64,000 bases of DNA from Neoroseomonas marina (GTDB lineage Bacteria > Pseudomonadota > Alphaproteobacteria > Acetobacterales > Acetobacteraceae), in assembly GCF_012927745.1 (NCBI RefSeq), contig NZ_JABBKX010000001.1:434001-498000 (forward strand). Reading direction: 5' to 3'. Below are positions 23,901 to 32,083 of the stretch, in pieces. Positions within the stretch are counted from its first letter, which is position 1. Each line of letters opens with the position of its first letter. The position numbers and the translations under genes were made by a program. Under the pieces are notes generated by a model. It ran no database searches. It saw only the letters and a program-made list of their open reading frames with translations, and was not told the DNA's origin.

Positions 23901-25255
23901 AACTCGTCCGAGAAATCCCCGCCGAGCAGCGTGTCGTTGCCGGTGCCGCCGAACAGCACGTCGACGCCGCCGCCGCCCGAGAGGGAATCGTCCCCGCCCT
24001 CCCCCCACATGATGTCGTCGGTCCAGCCGAGGCCTTCCAGCACGTCGCCATCCGGCCCGCCGACGAAGCCGCCGAACTGGGTGGCGAAATCCTCGGGCGT
24101 CAGCACGCTGGCGGTCTCGCCCTCTGCGAGCGCGATGCGCAGGAACAGATCCGACGGGTCGAAGCGACCGTTGTCGTTGGCGTCGACCCAGAGCTCGAAG
24201 CGCCAGGCCTGGCCCTCGACCACGCGCCAGACGATGTCGGCGATGCCGTCGCCGATCCAGGCGGCGGGCAATTGCTCGCCGGATTCCGCATAGCCCTCGA
24301 AGGCGAAGTCGACGGCAGTGACGTGGAAGGCGGTGAGCAGCCCGATGGTGAACATGGAGGGCAGCGCGATCCGGTCCCCGCCGGCCTGGCCCGCGCCCTG
24401 GACATCGAGGATCAGGTCCGGCGTCGCCGGCGGGCTGAGCGCGCCCGCGGTGTCGAACAGGAACAGGTCCTCCCCCACCCCACCCGAGAGCACATCCGCC
24501 CCGAGCCCGCCCGCGATGGTGTCCGCCCCGCCGCCGCCCGAGAGCGTGTCGTCCCCGGCGCCGCCGTCGAGGCTGTCGCCCGCCGCGCCGCCGGTCAGCA
24601 GGTCGTCCCCCGCCCCGCCGAGCAGCGCCATCGCGGCCACCGCCGCCGACCCGTCCAGCACCAGCCGGGAGCCGAGCGGCTGGGCCGAGGCGTCGACGGT
24701 GAAGACCGCGCCCTCGGCGGGCGTCGCCGTCGCGACCGTGGCGGCGTCGAGCACCAGGCTCACATCGCCGGCGCCGATCTCGAAGCGTTCGACCCGCTGG
24801 ACCGTGCCGGGCGCGAGCGTGACCGAGACCGCACCGCCGAGCGCGAGCACATCGCCCGTCCCGTCCCCGCCATCGACGGAATCGGCTGCGGTCAGCGCGC
24901 CGCCGGCCTGGATCCGGTCGTCGCCAGCGCCGGCCGCGACGGTGTCGTTGCCGCCGCGGTCGATGCCGATCCAGTCGCCTTGCGCCGTCCCGGTCCGCAG
25001 GCTGCTGCCGGTGCTGTCGAGCACCAACAGGCTGCCGTCCTGGAACACCAGGTCCGCCCCGGTCAGCCCCGCCCCACCGAGCGTGAGGTTCAGCAGCCGC
25101 ACCGTCATCCCACCCGAGCTGACCAGCAGGTCGGACCCCGCGACGAGGAAGGACAGCGAGGCCGCCGGGTACCCCGCCGGGAAGACGAGAAAATCCTGCG
25201 TCGGATCGAAGACGAGGCTCGCGCCCGCGACGTCGGTGAAGAGGTAGTTGGCCAT
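20912..25255 (-). CDS. Large RTX-type calcium-binding repeat protein
   Basis: A 1447-aa protein, Gly/Asp-rich throughout, built of many GGxGxDxLxGG nonapeptide repeats that form Ca2+-binding beta-rolls. There is no Sec signal. The C-terminus (VDAIRDFTPGQDRILLQG...ASVQLTGVSKAALHAGDFVFLA) has the type I secretion form. The N-terminus (about 1-90) is a non-repeat cap. Two internal modules (FELWVDANDNGRFDPSDLFLRI and WFVIDLDQDLVLDIDDAVIRL) interrupt the rolls and carry EF-hand-like Asp clusters. A surface or secreted adhesin, or a carrier of an unseen activity, is likely. No type I exporter genes are in the window. The frame runs further upstream, but the ATG with AGGA fits the known N-terminal pattern. 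Confidence 0.85.
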   Translation of the reverse strand: MANYLFTDVAGASLVFDPTQDFLVFPAGYPAASLSFLVAGSDLLVSSGGMTVRLLNLTLGGAGLTGADLVFQDGSLLVLDSTGSSLRTGTAQGDWIGIDRGGNDTVAAGAGDDRIQAGGALTAADSVDGGDGTGDVLALGGAVSVTLAPGTVQRVERFEIGAGDVSLVLDAATVATATPAEGAVFTVDASAQPLGSRLVLDGSAAVAAMALLGGAGDDLLTGGAAGDSLDGGAGDDTLSGGGGADTIAGGLGADVLSGGVGEDLFLFDTAGALSPPATPDLILDVQGAGQAGGDRIALPSMFTIGLLTAFHVTAVDFAFEGYAESGEQLPAAWIGDGIADIVWRVVEGQAWRFELWVDANDNGRFDPSDLFLRIALAEGETASVLTPEDFATQFGGFVGGPDGDVLEGLGWTDDIMWGEGGDDSLSGGGGVDVLFGGTGNDTLLGGDFSDELHGDAGSDFLDGGDGWDTLFAGDPWAPEIESPDDRNTLIGGAGSDMLFGGAGRDTLLGGTEDDLLWGDAGDDWLEGGEDADLLYGWDGADRLDGGAGADTLLGGLGADVMIGGAGPDLFVVDLSTKDLAESTGAAADWVQDFQPGEGDILSLGLVGGMVGGAYGPGPLAWRGTLAARDLSSGPSYGNALAGAGVGPGYYQAWWQPAVQGGQAAGGWFVIDLDQDLVLDIDDAVIRLGSPGAWGSVALDPAAFAEGTFRVLVGTAAADTLVAAESGQEAFGLGGADSLVGGALTDRLLGGDGNDTLIGLGGADQLWGGAGNDWIEGGEGDDEVFVEGPGIEEVDGFLARNTVIGGAGNDSLWGADGRESLEGGDGNDWLYGGIGLDTLRGGDGADTLIGGDGSDLIEGGAGADSIDAGAGDDTVTYDPLDSFLDGGDDTDLLVVTAPVTVTLDSQIDQVAGGGITRGFEGVDASAVALAVTLLGTSGRNRLIGGAGDDRLEGKDGADTLGGGAGGDTLLGGAGDDAIEGGPGADYLDGGTGNDLLTYAGAAGPVTVQLFAGAAWDGAAWDTITGFELLRGSAFGDSLDGTQRDDRIEGRAGNDTIIAFGGNDTVVGGDGEDRLVGGPGNDSVMGDAGNDKLEGAEGNDTLDGGAGADTMTGFTGDDVYRVDSDLDRVVELPNQGIDTVFATVGHFLGPDVEWLVLEDGTGDIFGVGNPLANGIQGNEGRNRLIGHAGDDTIRGGGGNDRIEGRDDNDRLYGEAGTDVILGGNGADIVDGGLGSDTLYGEDGNDSLFGGTDSITDVLYGGNGDDWLDGGLGYDIMYGGPGNDIYIASQQVEAIYENPGEGWDVVIALGGSGFVLPDNVEELFVSGPITGTGNALSNRITGSAAAERLLGKDGNDTITGAGGNDLMWGEGGADTFVFGAHSGVDAIRDFTPGQDRILLQGLPFANFSAVMAATRDAAGGAIIDFSPEASVQLTGVSKAALHAGDFVFLA

Positions 25256-25369
25256 CGCATCCTGCGACCCGGGGGACGGCAACGCATGCCGCAGCCGGGC
25301 TGAAGGGAGCGTGAACGGCGCCAGGCCGGGCGGCTGGACGCCGCGCGGGGGCCGGGCCAAGGTCGGCGC

Positions 25370-26011
25370 ATGAGCATCGCCGCCGCCATCCTCCCGGTCA
25401 CCCCGTTCCAGCAGAACTGCACCCTGATCTGGGACGACGAGACGAAGGAAGGCGTCGTGGTCGATCCCGGCGGCGATGCCGACAAGATCCAGGACGCGAT
25501 CCAGCAGACCGGGATGAAGGTGCAGCGCATCCTGCTGACGCACGGGCATCTCGACCACGCCGGCGCGGCCGCGGAACTGGCCGAGGCGCTCGGCGTGCCG
25601 ATCGAGGGCCCGCACCTCGCCGACGAATTCCTGCTCTCCGGACTGCCGCAGCAGGGCGCGCGCTATGGCATGGAGTGCCGCGCGGTGACGCCCGATCGCT
25701 GGCTCGAGGAAGGCGAGACGGTCGAGATCGCCGGCCACGAATTCGCCGTGCTGCATTGCCCGGGGCACACGCCGGGGCATGTGGTGTTCGTGTCGACCGC
25801 GCTCGGCTTCGCGCTGGTGGGGGACGTGCTGTTCCAGGGCTCGGTCGGCCGCACCGACTTTCCCTATGGCGACCACGCGGTGCTGATCGCCGCGATCCGG
25901 GAGAAGCTGTTCCCGCTCGGGGACGACATCCAGTTCATCTGCGGCCACGGGCCGGGATCCACCTTCGGGACCGAGCGCCGCACCAACCCCTATGCGGGAG
26001 ACGCCGCGTGA
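25370..26011 (+). CDS. MBL-fold metallo-hydrolase, glyoxalase II-like
   Basis: A 213-aa cytoplasmic hydrolase. Zinc ligands are visible in THGHLDHAG (HxHxDH), CPGHTPGH, the GDVLFQGSVGRTD aspartate and ICGHGPGST. The pattern fits the YcbL/glyoxalase II-like subgroup, which hydrolyses thioesters such as S-lactoylglutathione. The substrate is not certain. The stop overlaps the next start as GTGA. It is divergent from the RTX gene across 114 bp in which I see no clear promoter. Confidence 0.88.
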   Translation: MSIAAAILPVTPFQQNCTLIWDDETKEGVVVDPGGDADKIQDAIQQTGMKVQRILLTHGHLDHAGAAAELAEALGVPIEGPHLADEFLLSGLPQQGARYGMECRAVTPDRWLEEGETVEIAGHEFAVLHCPGHTPGHVVFVSTALGFALVGDVLFQGSVGRTDFPYGDHAVLIAAIREKLFPLGDDIQFICGHGPGSTFGTERRTNPYAGDAA

Positions 26012-27243
26012 GCATCATCCAGGCTGAGGTTTCGCCCATCCCCCCGGCGCGGCCGGAGGCGGTGGGCATGTCCTCCGCACGGCTGGCGAAGATCCGCCCC
26101 GCGCTGGAACGCGAGGTGGCGGAAGGCCGCTTCCCCGGCGGCGTGGTGGCGATCGCGCGCGACGGGCGGCTCGTGCATCTCGAGGCGGTCGGCTACCTGG
26201 ATGCCGAGGCGCGCGTGCCGATGCGCCCCGATGCGATGTTCGCCATCGCGTCCATGACCAAGCCGGTCTGCGGCGTCGCCGCGCTGACGCAGGTCGAGGA
26301 CGGCCGGCTGCTGATGTCCGACCCGGTCGGCGCCTATGTCCCGCCGCTGATGACGATGCAGGTCGCGAAGCCGACGCCGGGGATGCTGTCCGGCGACGGC
26401 CCGATCGAGACCGAGCCGCAGCGGCGCCCGATGACCGTACAGGACGCCGCGCGCCACACGACGGGCTTCGTCTATGGCGGCTTCGGCGCGACGGCAGTGC
26501 ATGCGGCGCATCCCGGTTCATCCTTGACGGTCGCGAACGAGCATGACGCGGGCAGCCTCGCGCAGGCGCTCGCCGCCACGCCGCTGCGCCACCATCCGGG
26601 CGAGGCCTGGGAGTACGGCTTCTCGACCGACGTCCTCGGCCTGGTGACGCAGGCGGTGGGCGGGGCCTCGCTCGGCACCATCATGCGGCAGCGGATCTTC
26701 GAGCCGCTCGGCATGATGGAGACCGGCTACGTGCTGCCCGCGGGCGCGGCGCCGCGCTTCGCCAAGGCGCTGCCGACCTGCCCGCTGACGGGAAAGCCGC
26801 AATCCGTCGCCGCGCCGCTTGCGGCGCCGAAGCTGGAAGTGGGCGGGGCGGGGCTGGTCTCGACGGCCTCGGACTATCTGCGCTTCGCCGAGATGCTGCG
26901 CGCCGGCGGCACGCTGGGCGGGGCGCGGGTGCTCTCGCCGGCGACGGTGCGCTGGATGGGCTCGGACCATCTCCAGGGCATCACGGGCGGGCCGGACCGG
27001 ATGGATCCGGGGCTGACGGGCTACGGCTTCGGGCTGACCGTCTCGGTGCGGAGGAATGCGGGCGGGTCGGCCTTCATGGGCGCGCCGGGGGCCTTCGGCT
27101 GGTCGGGCGTCTTCGGTACCTTCTTCTGGGTCGATCCGGCGGAACGGCTCGCGGTGGTGCTGATGGCCCATGCGCCGGGCGAGATGCGGCTGCGCTACCG
27201 GCGGCTGATCAACATGCTGACCTACCAGGCGCTCGAGGCCTGA
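26008..27243 (+). CDS. Beta-lactamase-fold serine hydrolase (class C/EstB-like)
   Basis: A 411-aa protein of the penicillin-binding/beta-lactamase-related family. The nucleophile and base are in SMTK (AIASMTKPVCG), the Tyr region in WEYGFSTDVLG, and a C-terminal GWSGVFGTFFWVDP. No signal peptide is seen, so an intracellular esterase or peptidase is more likely than a beta-lactamase. The GTG start overlaps the previous stop and has GGGAG ahead of it. It ends 6 bp before the convergent oxygenase gene. Confidence 0.85.
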   Translation: MSIIQAEVSPIPPARPEAVGMSSARLAKIRPALEREVAEGRFPGGVVAIARDGRLVHLEAVGYLDAEARVPMRPDAMFAIASMTKPVCGVAALTQVEDGRLLMSDPVGAYVPPLMTMQVAKPTPGMLSGDGPIETEPQRRPMTVQDAARHTTGFVYGGFGATAVHAAHPGSSLTVANEHDAGSLAQALAATPLRHHPGEAWEYGFSTDVLGLVTQAVGGASLGTIMRQRIFEPLGMMETGYVLPAGAAPRFAKALPTCPLTGKPQSVAAPLAAPKLEVGGAGLVSTASDYLRFAEMLRAGGTLGGARVLSPATVRWMGSDHLQGITGGPDRMDPGLTGYGFGLTVSVRRNAGGSAFMGAPGAFGWSGVFGTFFWVDPAERLAVVLMAHAPGEMRLRYRRLINMLTYQALEA

Positions 27244-27249
27244 CGCCCA

Positions 27250-27942
27250 TCAAGCGGCGTCATGGAAGATGACGCCGAGGGTATGGCGCCGACCGCTGCG
27301 GATGCGGCTGACGCCGTGGCGGAGCGTGACGCGGTAGGTGCCGCGCGTGCCGCGCACCGGGCGGTGGTGGACGGCGAAGATCACGCCCTCGCCCTGGCGC
27401 AGCGGCACCGCCTCGGCGCGGGATTGCATGCGCGGGCGCTGTTCGGTCAGGACGAACTCGCCGCCGGTGAAGTCCCGCCCCGGTTCCGAGAGCAGGATCG
27501 CGACCTGCAGCGGGAAGACGTGCTCGCCATACAGGTCCTGGTGCAGGCAGTTGTAGTCGCCGGCCTCGTAGCGCAGCAGCAGCGGCGTCGGGCGCAACTG
27601 GCCCGCCGCGTGGCAGCGGGCCAGGAAGTCGGCGTGGCGCGCCGGGAAACGCGGGGCGAGATCCAGCGCCTCGTTCCAGCGGTTCGCGACGGGGGCGAGA
27701 TGCGGCCAGAAGCCTTCCCGCAGCGCCGTGACGGGTGCCGGCAGCGGGTTGGCGAAGTATTTGTACTCGCCGCGCCCGAAGCCGTGGCGGGCCATGACGA
27801 TGCGGCTGCGGAAGCCGTCCTCGCGGTCATAGAGGGCGGCGAGCGCGGCGCAGTCTTCCGGCGTCAGCAGCGGTCCCGTCGTCGCGCAGCCGAAGGCGTC
27901 GAGGTCGGCGGCGATGCGCGGCCAATCCAGCGTAGCGATCAC
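27250..27942 (-). CDS. 2OG-Fe(II) oxygenase of the Oxygenase-NA type (DNA-damage related)
   Basis: A 230-aa dioxygenase with the HxD metal pair in CLHQDLYGEHVFPLQ and the distal His/Arg region in YRVTLRHGVSRIRSGRRHTLG. The segment LLSEPGRDFTGGEFVLTEQRPR matches the family described as oxidatively repairing damaged nucleic acids (Pfam Oxygenase-NA). The GTG start overlaps the stop of the alkyltransferase gene (4 bp), giving a two-gene repair operon. The repair role is inferred from family and context. Confidence 0.82.
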   Translation of the reverse strand: MIATLDWPRIAADLDAFGCATTGPLLTPEDCAALAALYDREDGFRSRIVMARHGFGRGEYKYFANPLPAPVTALREGFWPHLAPVANRWNEALDLAPRFPARHADFLARCHAAGQLRPTPLLLRYEAGDYNCLHQDLYGEHVFPLQVAILLSEPGRDFTGGEFVLTEQRPRMQSRAEAVPLRQGEGVIFAVHHRPVRGTRGTYRVTLRHGVSRIRSGRRHTLGVIFHDAA

Positions 27943-28226
27943 AACGCGCCCTCCTGCACCAGCAGCGCCCGCTTGCGCGCCGCGCCCCAGCGCCAGCCGC
28001 CGGTCCCGCCCGCGGCCGGCACCACGCGATGGCAGGGCACGGCGAGCGCCACCGGGTTCGCCGCGCAGGCCCGCGCGACGGCACGCGCGGCGCCGGGGCG
28101 GCCGATGCGGGCAGCGACCTCGGCATAAGTCACGGTACGGCCGGGCGCGATCTCCCGCAGCGCGGCCCAGACGGCGCGCTGGAAGGGCGTCCCATGGAGG
28201 TCGAGGGGCAGGTCGGCGAGGGTCAT
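27939..28226 (-). CDS. O6-alkylguanine-DNA alkyltransferase, C-terminal domain only
   Basis: At 95 aa it is only the DNA-binding/active-site domain of MGMT/Ogt. The nucleophile Cys is in AVPCHRVVP, the helix-turn-helix with its Arg finger in GRPGAARAVARA, and the FQRAVWAALREIAPGRTVTYAEVA start is typical. It lacks the usual N-terminal domain, like stand-alone alkyltransferases and ATL proteins, but it keeps the Cys that ATLs lose. It is translationally coupled to the 2OG oxygenase. Confidence 0.87.
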   Translation of the reverse strand: MTLADLPLDLHGTPFQRAVWAALREIAPGRTVTYAEVAARIGRPGAARAVARACAANPVALAVPCHRVVPAAGGTGGWRWGAARKRALLVQEGAL

Positions 28227-28345
28227 GGTGGGGTTCTCCTGTCCCGACCGTGATGCCCCGGATCGCTCGCGGCGCGCCTTCCGGGCGTTGCGGCGGCGCG
28301 ATCCGTGCCATCATGGCCCCGCGCATCCAAGGGAGGACCCGCGCC

Positions 28346-28678
28346 ATGGTGATCGTCCAGGTCAACTACACGCGCCCGGCCATGCCCAAGGCCGAATGGG
28401 AAGCCCGCTACACCGACGACCGCGCGAAGCAGTTCCTCGCCGTGCCCGGGCTGCAGTGGAAGATCTGGCTGGACGGCGAGGAGGAACGCCGCGCCGGCGG
28501 CATCTACCTCTTCGACAGCCGTGCCAGCGCCGAGGCCTATGTGAACGGCCCGATCGTCGCGCGCATGAAGGCGAACCCGGACATCACGGAGCTGCAGATC
28601 CGCATGTTCGACGTGCGAGAGCGCATGACGGCGATCACCAACGGCCCGGTGCCGGGGCTCGCGATGGCGGCGGAATAG
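28346..28678 (+). CDS. YdhR-like monooxygenase-family protein
   Basis: A 110-aa protein of the dimeric alpha-beta barrel fold. It begins MVIVQVNYTRPAMPKAEWEA and continues with VPGLQWKIWLDGEEERRAGGIYLFDSRASAEAYVNGP, as in the YdhR family (putative monooxygenases of aromatic compounds). No cofactor site is visible, as usual for the fold. GGGAGGA lies upstream. It is divergent from the DNA-repair pair over 119 bp. Confidence 0.8.
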   Translation: MVIVQVNYTRPAMPKAEWEARYTDDRAKQFLAVPGLQWKIWLDGEEERRAGGIYLFDSRASAEAYVNGPIVARMKANPDITELQIRMFDVRERMTAITNGPVPGLAMAAE

Positions 28679-28688
28679 GCGCCGCGCG

Positions 28689-29207
28689 CTACGCCAGGTC
28701 GCCGCGCCGCCGCAGGGCGGCGACCGCCTTGGCGACGATGGCCGGCGGTTCGGGATCGACATCGAGGTCGATGACGTCGGCCTCGGTGTCCGGCGGTTCG
28801 AGGGTCGCGAACTGGCTCGCGATCAGCGAGGCCGGCATGAAGTGTCCGGTGCGTGCGGCCTGGCGCGCCATGATCAGTTCCGGCGCGCCGGTCAGGTGCA
28901 GGAAGCGCAGATCGGCATGGCCGTCGCGCAGCACCTCGCGATAGGCGCGCTTCAGTGCCGAGCAGCCGATGATGACCGGCGCACCCGCCGACCGCGCCTG
29001 CCCGATGCGCGCGGCGATGGCGCGCAGCCAGGGCCAGCGGTCCTCGTCGGTCAGCGGCTTGCCGGCGGACATCTTCGCGACGTTGGACTCAGGGTGGAAG
29101 GCGTCGCCGTCCTCGAAGGTCCAGCCGAGGCGCTCGGCCAGCGAGGTGCCGATGGTCGACTTGCCGCAGCCCGACACACCCATCACGACGATGGCGGCGA
29201 CCGGCAT
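28689..29207 (-). CDS. gntK: Gluconokinase
   Basis: A 172-aa P-loop kinase that phosphorylates gluconate to 6-phosphogluconate. The Walker A is MGVSGCGKSTIG, followed by the family segment EDGDAFHPESNVAKMSAGKPLTDEDRWPWL and SALKRAYREVLR. The length matches the thermoresistant GntK type. Its ATG overlaps the stop of the 6-phosphogluconate dehydrogenase gene (TGATG), so the kinase and the enzyme using its product are coupled. Confidence 0.93.
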   Translation of the reverse strand: MPVAAIVVMGVSGCGKSTIGTSLAERLGWTFEDGDAFHPESNVAKMSAGKPLTDEDRWPWLRAIAARIGQARSAGAPVIIGCSALKRAYREVLRDGHADLRFLHLTGAPELIMARQAARTGHFMPASLIASQFATLEPPDTEADVIDLDVDPEPPAIVAKAVAALRRRGDLA

Positions 29208-30187
29208 CAGGCCTTGGGCTCCAGATGCCCGCCGAAGCCCGCGCGCATGGCGGACAGCGCCTTGCCGGAGAAATGCCCCTCGTCGCGCGAGGCGAAGCGG
29301 GAGAACAGCGCCGCGGTCAGCACGGGGGCGGAGACGGCGGTCTCGATCGCCTGCTGCACGGTCCAGCGGCCTTCGCCGGAATCCCCCACGCGTCCCGAGT
29401 ATTTCTCCAGGTCCGGATCCTTGGCGAGTGCCGCCGCCGTCAGGTCGAGCAGCCACGACGTGACGACCGAGCCGCGCCGCCAGACCTCGGCGACATCGGC
29501 GACGTCGACGCTGATGCGGTGCTCCTCGGGCAATTGCAGGCTGTCGGCATGGCGCAGCAGGTCGAGGCCCTCGGCCAGCGCCTGCATCATCCCGTACTCG
29601 ATGCCATTGTGGACCATCTTCACGAGATGCCCGGCGCCGTGGCCGCCGCAATGCAGCCAGCCTTCCTCGACATTGGGGGCGCGGCCCTCGCGACGCGGCG
29701 TGGCGGGAATGCTGCCGCGGCCTGGCGCCAGGGCGGCGAAGATAGGAGCGAGGCGGGCGACGGGCGCCGCCTCCCCGCCGATCATCAGGCAATAGCCGCG
29801 CTCGAGCCCCCAGACGCCGCCGGAGGTGCCGATGTCGAGGTAGTGCACCCCCTTCGCCTTCAGCGCCTTGGCGCGGCGGACATCGTCCTTCCACTGGGTG
29901 TTGCCGCCATCGATGGCGACGTCGCCGGGGGAGAGCAGGTCGCCGAGCGTCGCGATGGCCTTCTCGGTCGGCGGGCCGTGCGGCAGCATCACCCAGACGG
30001 CGCGCGGCGCGGCAAGGTCCGAGACGACGCCGGCGAGGTCCGCCGCACCGGTCGCGCCATCCGCGACCACGGCAGCGATCGCGGCCGGGTCCTTGTCCCA
30101 AACCACGCAGCGATGGCCTGCGCGCATCAGCCGGCGCGCGATGTTCGCGCCCATGCGCCCGAGGCCGACGATCCCGATCTCCGCCAT
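29207..30187 (-). CDS. gnd: 6-phosphogluconate dehydrogenase, short decarboxylating type
   Basis: A 326-aa cytoplasmic enzyme converting 6-phosphogluconate to ribulose 5-phosphate and CO2. It has a Rossmann start GIVGLGRMGANIARRL, the GGNTQWKDDVRRA and DIGTSGGVWG substrate segments and the catalytic Lys in GHLVKMVHNGIEYGMMQ. It is shorter than the 470-aa classical Gnd and belongs to the YqeC/GndA-like short group, which often prefers NAD. With gluconokinase it forms a gluconate-to-pentose-phosphate module. Confidence 0.93.
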   Translation of the reverse strand: MAEIGIVGLGRMGANIARRLMRAGHRCVVWDKDPAAIAAVVADGATGAADLAGVVSDLAAPRAVWVMLPHGPPTEKAIATLGDLLSPGDVAIDGGNTQWKDDVRRAKALKAKGVHYLDIGTSGGVWGLERGYCLMIGGEAAPVARLAPIFAALAPGRGSIPATPRREGRAPNVEEGWLHCGGHGAGHLVKMVHNGIEYGMMQALAEGLDLLRHADSLQLPEEHRISVDVADVAEVWRRGSVVTSWLLDLTAAALAKDPDLEKYSGRVGDSGEGRWTVQQAIETAVSAPVLTAALFSRFASRDEGHFSGKALSAMRAGFGGHLEPKA

Positions 30188-30250
30188 GCGGCTTCCCCCC
30201 TTGGGCCTTCGGGATGCTTGCCCGAGCGCGGGGGCCGGCGCAACGCCCGT

Positions 30251-31069
30251 TCAGCCCCCGCCGCGCCGCCGCTGCAGCAGCACCACCCCGCCGATCGCCA
30301 GGCCGATGACGACGAAGGAGACCGCTGTCGTCACCGTGCCGAGCGCATAGAGCACCGGCGTCGTGACGTTGGTGGTCATGCCGTAGATCTCGAGCGGCAG
30401 GGTGTTGAAGGTGCCGGCGGTGTAGAGGCTGCGCGCGAACTCGTCGTAGGAGAGGGTGAAGCCGAACAGGCCGACGCCGATCAGCGAGGGCAGCAGGATC
30501 GGCACCACGACGTGGCGGATGGTCTGCCACAGCGTCGCGCCGAGGTCGCGCGCCGCTTCCTCATAGGCCGGGGAAAAGCGGTTGAAGACGGCGAACATGA
30601 TCAGCAGGCCGAAGGGCAGTGTCCAGGTGAGGTGCGCGCCGAGGCCCGAGGACCACCAGGCGGGATCCACCCCGATCAGCCGGAACATCAGCCCGATGCC
30701 GAGGGAGATCAGCACCGAGGGCACGATCAGGCTCGCCACCGCCAGGTAGAACAGCGCCGTCGATCCCGGGAAGCGCCGGCGGAAGGCGAGGCCCGCCATG
30801 AAGGAGACGACGACGGTGACGACGGTCACGATCGCGCCGAGCATCAGCGACCGCAGGAAGGATCCGCCGAAATCGCCGACCATCTGGGTCTCGAACAGGT
30901 TCGCGAACCAGCGTGTGGAGAAGCCGCGCATCGGGAAGGTCAGCCCGCCCTCCGGCCCCTGGAAGGAGAGGACGACGATCGTCACCGTCGGCCCGTAGAG
31001 GAAGGCGACGAAGAGCGCGAAGAAGGCCGCGAGCGGCCAGAAGGCGCGGGACCGCCGGCCGCCCTGCAT
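30251..31069 (-). CDS. ABC transporter permease, PotC-like
   Basis: A 272-aa inner-membrane permease with six predicted helices and the EAA motif as EEAARDLGATLWQTIRHVVVPILLPSL. It resembles PotC/PotI of spermidine/putrescine systems. Its ATG overlaps the stop of the other permease (TGATG). The transporter order on this strand is ATPase, binding protein, permease, permease. Confidence 0.9.
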   Translation of the reverse strand: MQGGRRSRAFWPLAAFFALFVAFLYGPTVTIVVLSFQGPEGGLTFPMRGFSTRWFANLFETQMVGDFGGSFLRSLMLGAIVTVVTVVVSFMAGLAFRRRFPGSTALFYLAVASLIVPSVLISLGIGLMFRLIGVDPAWWSSGLGAHLTWTLPFGLLIMFAVFNRFSPAYEEAARDLGATLWQTIRHVVVPILLPSLIGVGLFGFTLSYDEFARSLYTAGTFNTLPLEIYGMTTNVTTPVLYALGTVTTAVSFVVIGLAIGGVVLLQRRRGGG

Positions 31070-31923
31070 CAGAGTTCCTTCCGGATGTCGACGACGCGCA
31101 GCATGGCCGCGATCATCAGCAGCACGACGACCAGCAGGACGACGGCGTTCGCCGCGGCGGCGGGGTACTGCAGCAGCGACATGGCGTTGACCATCATCAG
31201 CCCGACCGAGGCGGACTGCCCGCCGCTCATCAGCCGCACGGTCACGAAGTCCCCCATCACGACCGCGACGACCAGGATCGAGCCGATGGCGATGCCGGGG
31301 CGCGCGAGCGGGATGATCACGTTGCGCAGGACCTGCCATTCGCTCGCACCTGCGTCGCGCGCCGCCTCGACCAGGGACCGGTCGATGCGGACCATGGAGT
31401 TGAAGATCGGCACCACCATGAACAGCGCGTAGAGGTGGACATAGGCGAGCACCACCGCGAAGTCGGAGAACAGCAGGAATTCCAACGGCTGGTCGATCGC
31501 GCCCATCGACAGTAGCGCCGAGTTCAGGATCCCGTTCCTTCCGAGGAAGGGGATCCAGGAGATCATGCGGATGACGTTGGAGGTCCAGAAGGGGATGGTG
31601 CAGATCAGGAAGAGCACCGTCTGCATCAACGCCGAATGCACATGGAAGGCGAGGAAGTAGGCGACGATGAAGCCGATCGCGAGGCAGATCGCCCAGGTGA
31701 CTGCGGCGAACCACAGTGTCAGTAGGTAGGTCTTCCAGGTGATGGGCGAGAGCAGCAGTTCCTCGTAGTTCGTCCAGACGAAGGCGGGGAACATGCGGAC
31801 GCTGTCGTAGTCGAAGAAGGACACGACGACGATGGTGCCGATCGGCACCAGCAGGAAGGCGAGCAGGATCAGCGCGAGCGGCGACGCCAGCGCCAGTGCC
31901 GCAACCCTACCCCTCATCGCCAC
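31069..31923 (-). CDS. ABC transporter permease, PotB-like
   Basis: A 284-aa permease with six helices and the EAA loop in EAARDAGASEWQVLRNVIIPLARPG. It pairs with the PotC-like permease to form the channel. It is separated from the upstream binding-protein gene by a 160-bp spacer that carries a dispersed repeat, so expression after the binding protein may be attenuated. Confidence 0.9.
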   Translation of the reverse strand: MAMRGRVAALALASPLALILLAFLLVPIGTIVVVSFFDYDSVRMFPAFVWTNYEELLLSPITWKTYLLTLWFAAVTWAICLAIGFIVAYFLAFHVHSALMQTVLFLICTIPFWTSNVIRMISWIPFLGRNGILNSALLSMGAIDQPLEFLLFSDFAVVLAYVHLYALFMVVPIFNSMVRIDRSLVEAARDAGASEWQVLRNVIIPLARPGIAIGSILVVAVVMGDFVTVRLMSGGQSASVGLMMVNAMSLLQYPAAAANAVVLLVVVLLMIAAMLRVVDIRKEL

Positions 31924-31950
31924 CCCACCTCACGCGACACCGAGAAAAGG

Positions 31951-32083
31951 CGGACCGAGGCAATGCCTCGGTCCGGGAGCGCAAAGCGCGACCGCGCCCA
32001 GACCGCCCGCGGTCACCTGCGCACCAGTGCACGGCGCGCAAGCCAAGCCGGCGGATGCCGGCGCCGGCGCTTGAGGACAAACA
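31951..32083. repeat. Dispersed intergenic repeat (copy A)
   Basis: The 20-mer starting AGCGCGACCGCG (31985-32004) recurs exactly at 62313-62332, and the 16-mer GGCGCGCAAGCCAAGC (32033-32048) recurs at 62221 and 62361. A perfect hairpin GACCGAGGC-AAT-GCCTCGGTC opens the unit (31953-31973). It ends at the stop codon of the binding-protein gene, inside the transporter operon. Confidence 0.75.

Noticed and set aside
21824..25303. 1159-codon open frame on the plus strand
   Set aside because: It is antisense to the RTX gene; the Val/Ala/Pro-rich translation mirrors the Gly/Asp repeats and has no ribosome site or domain.
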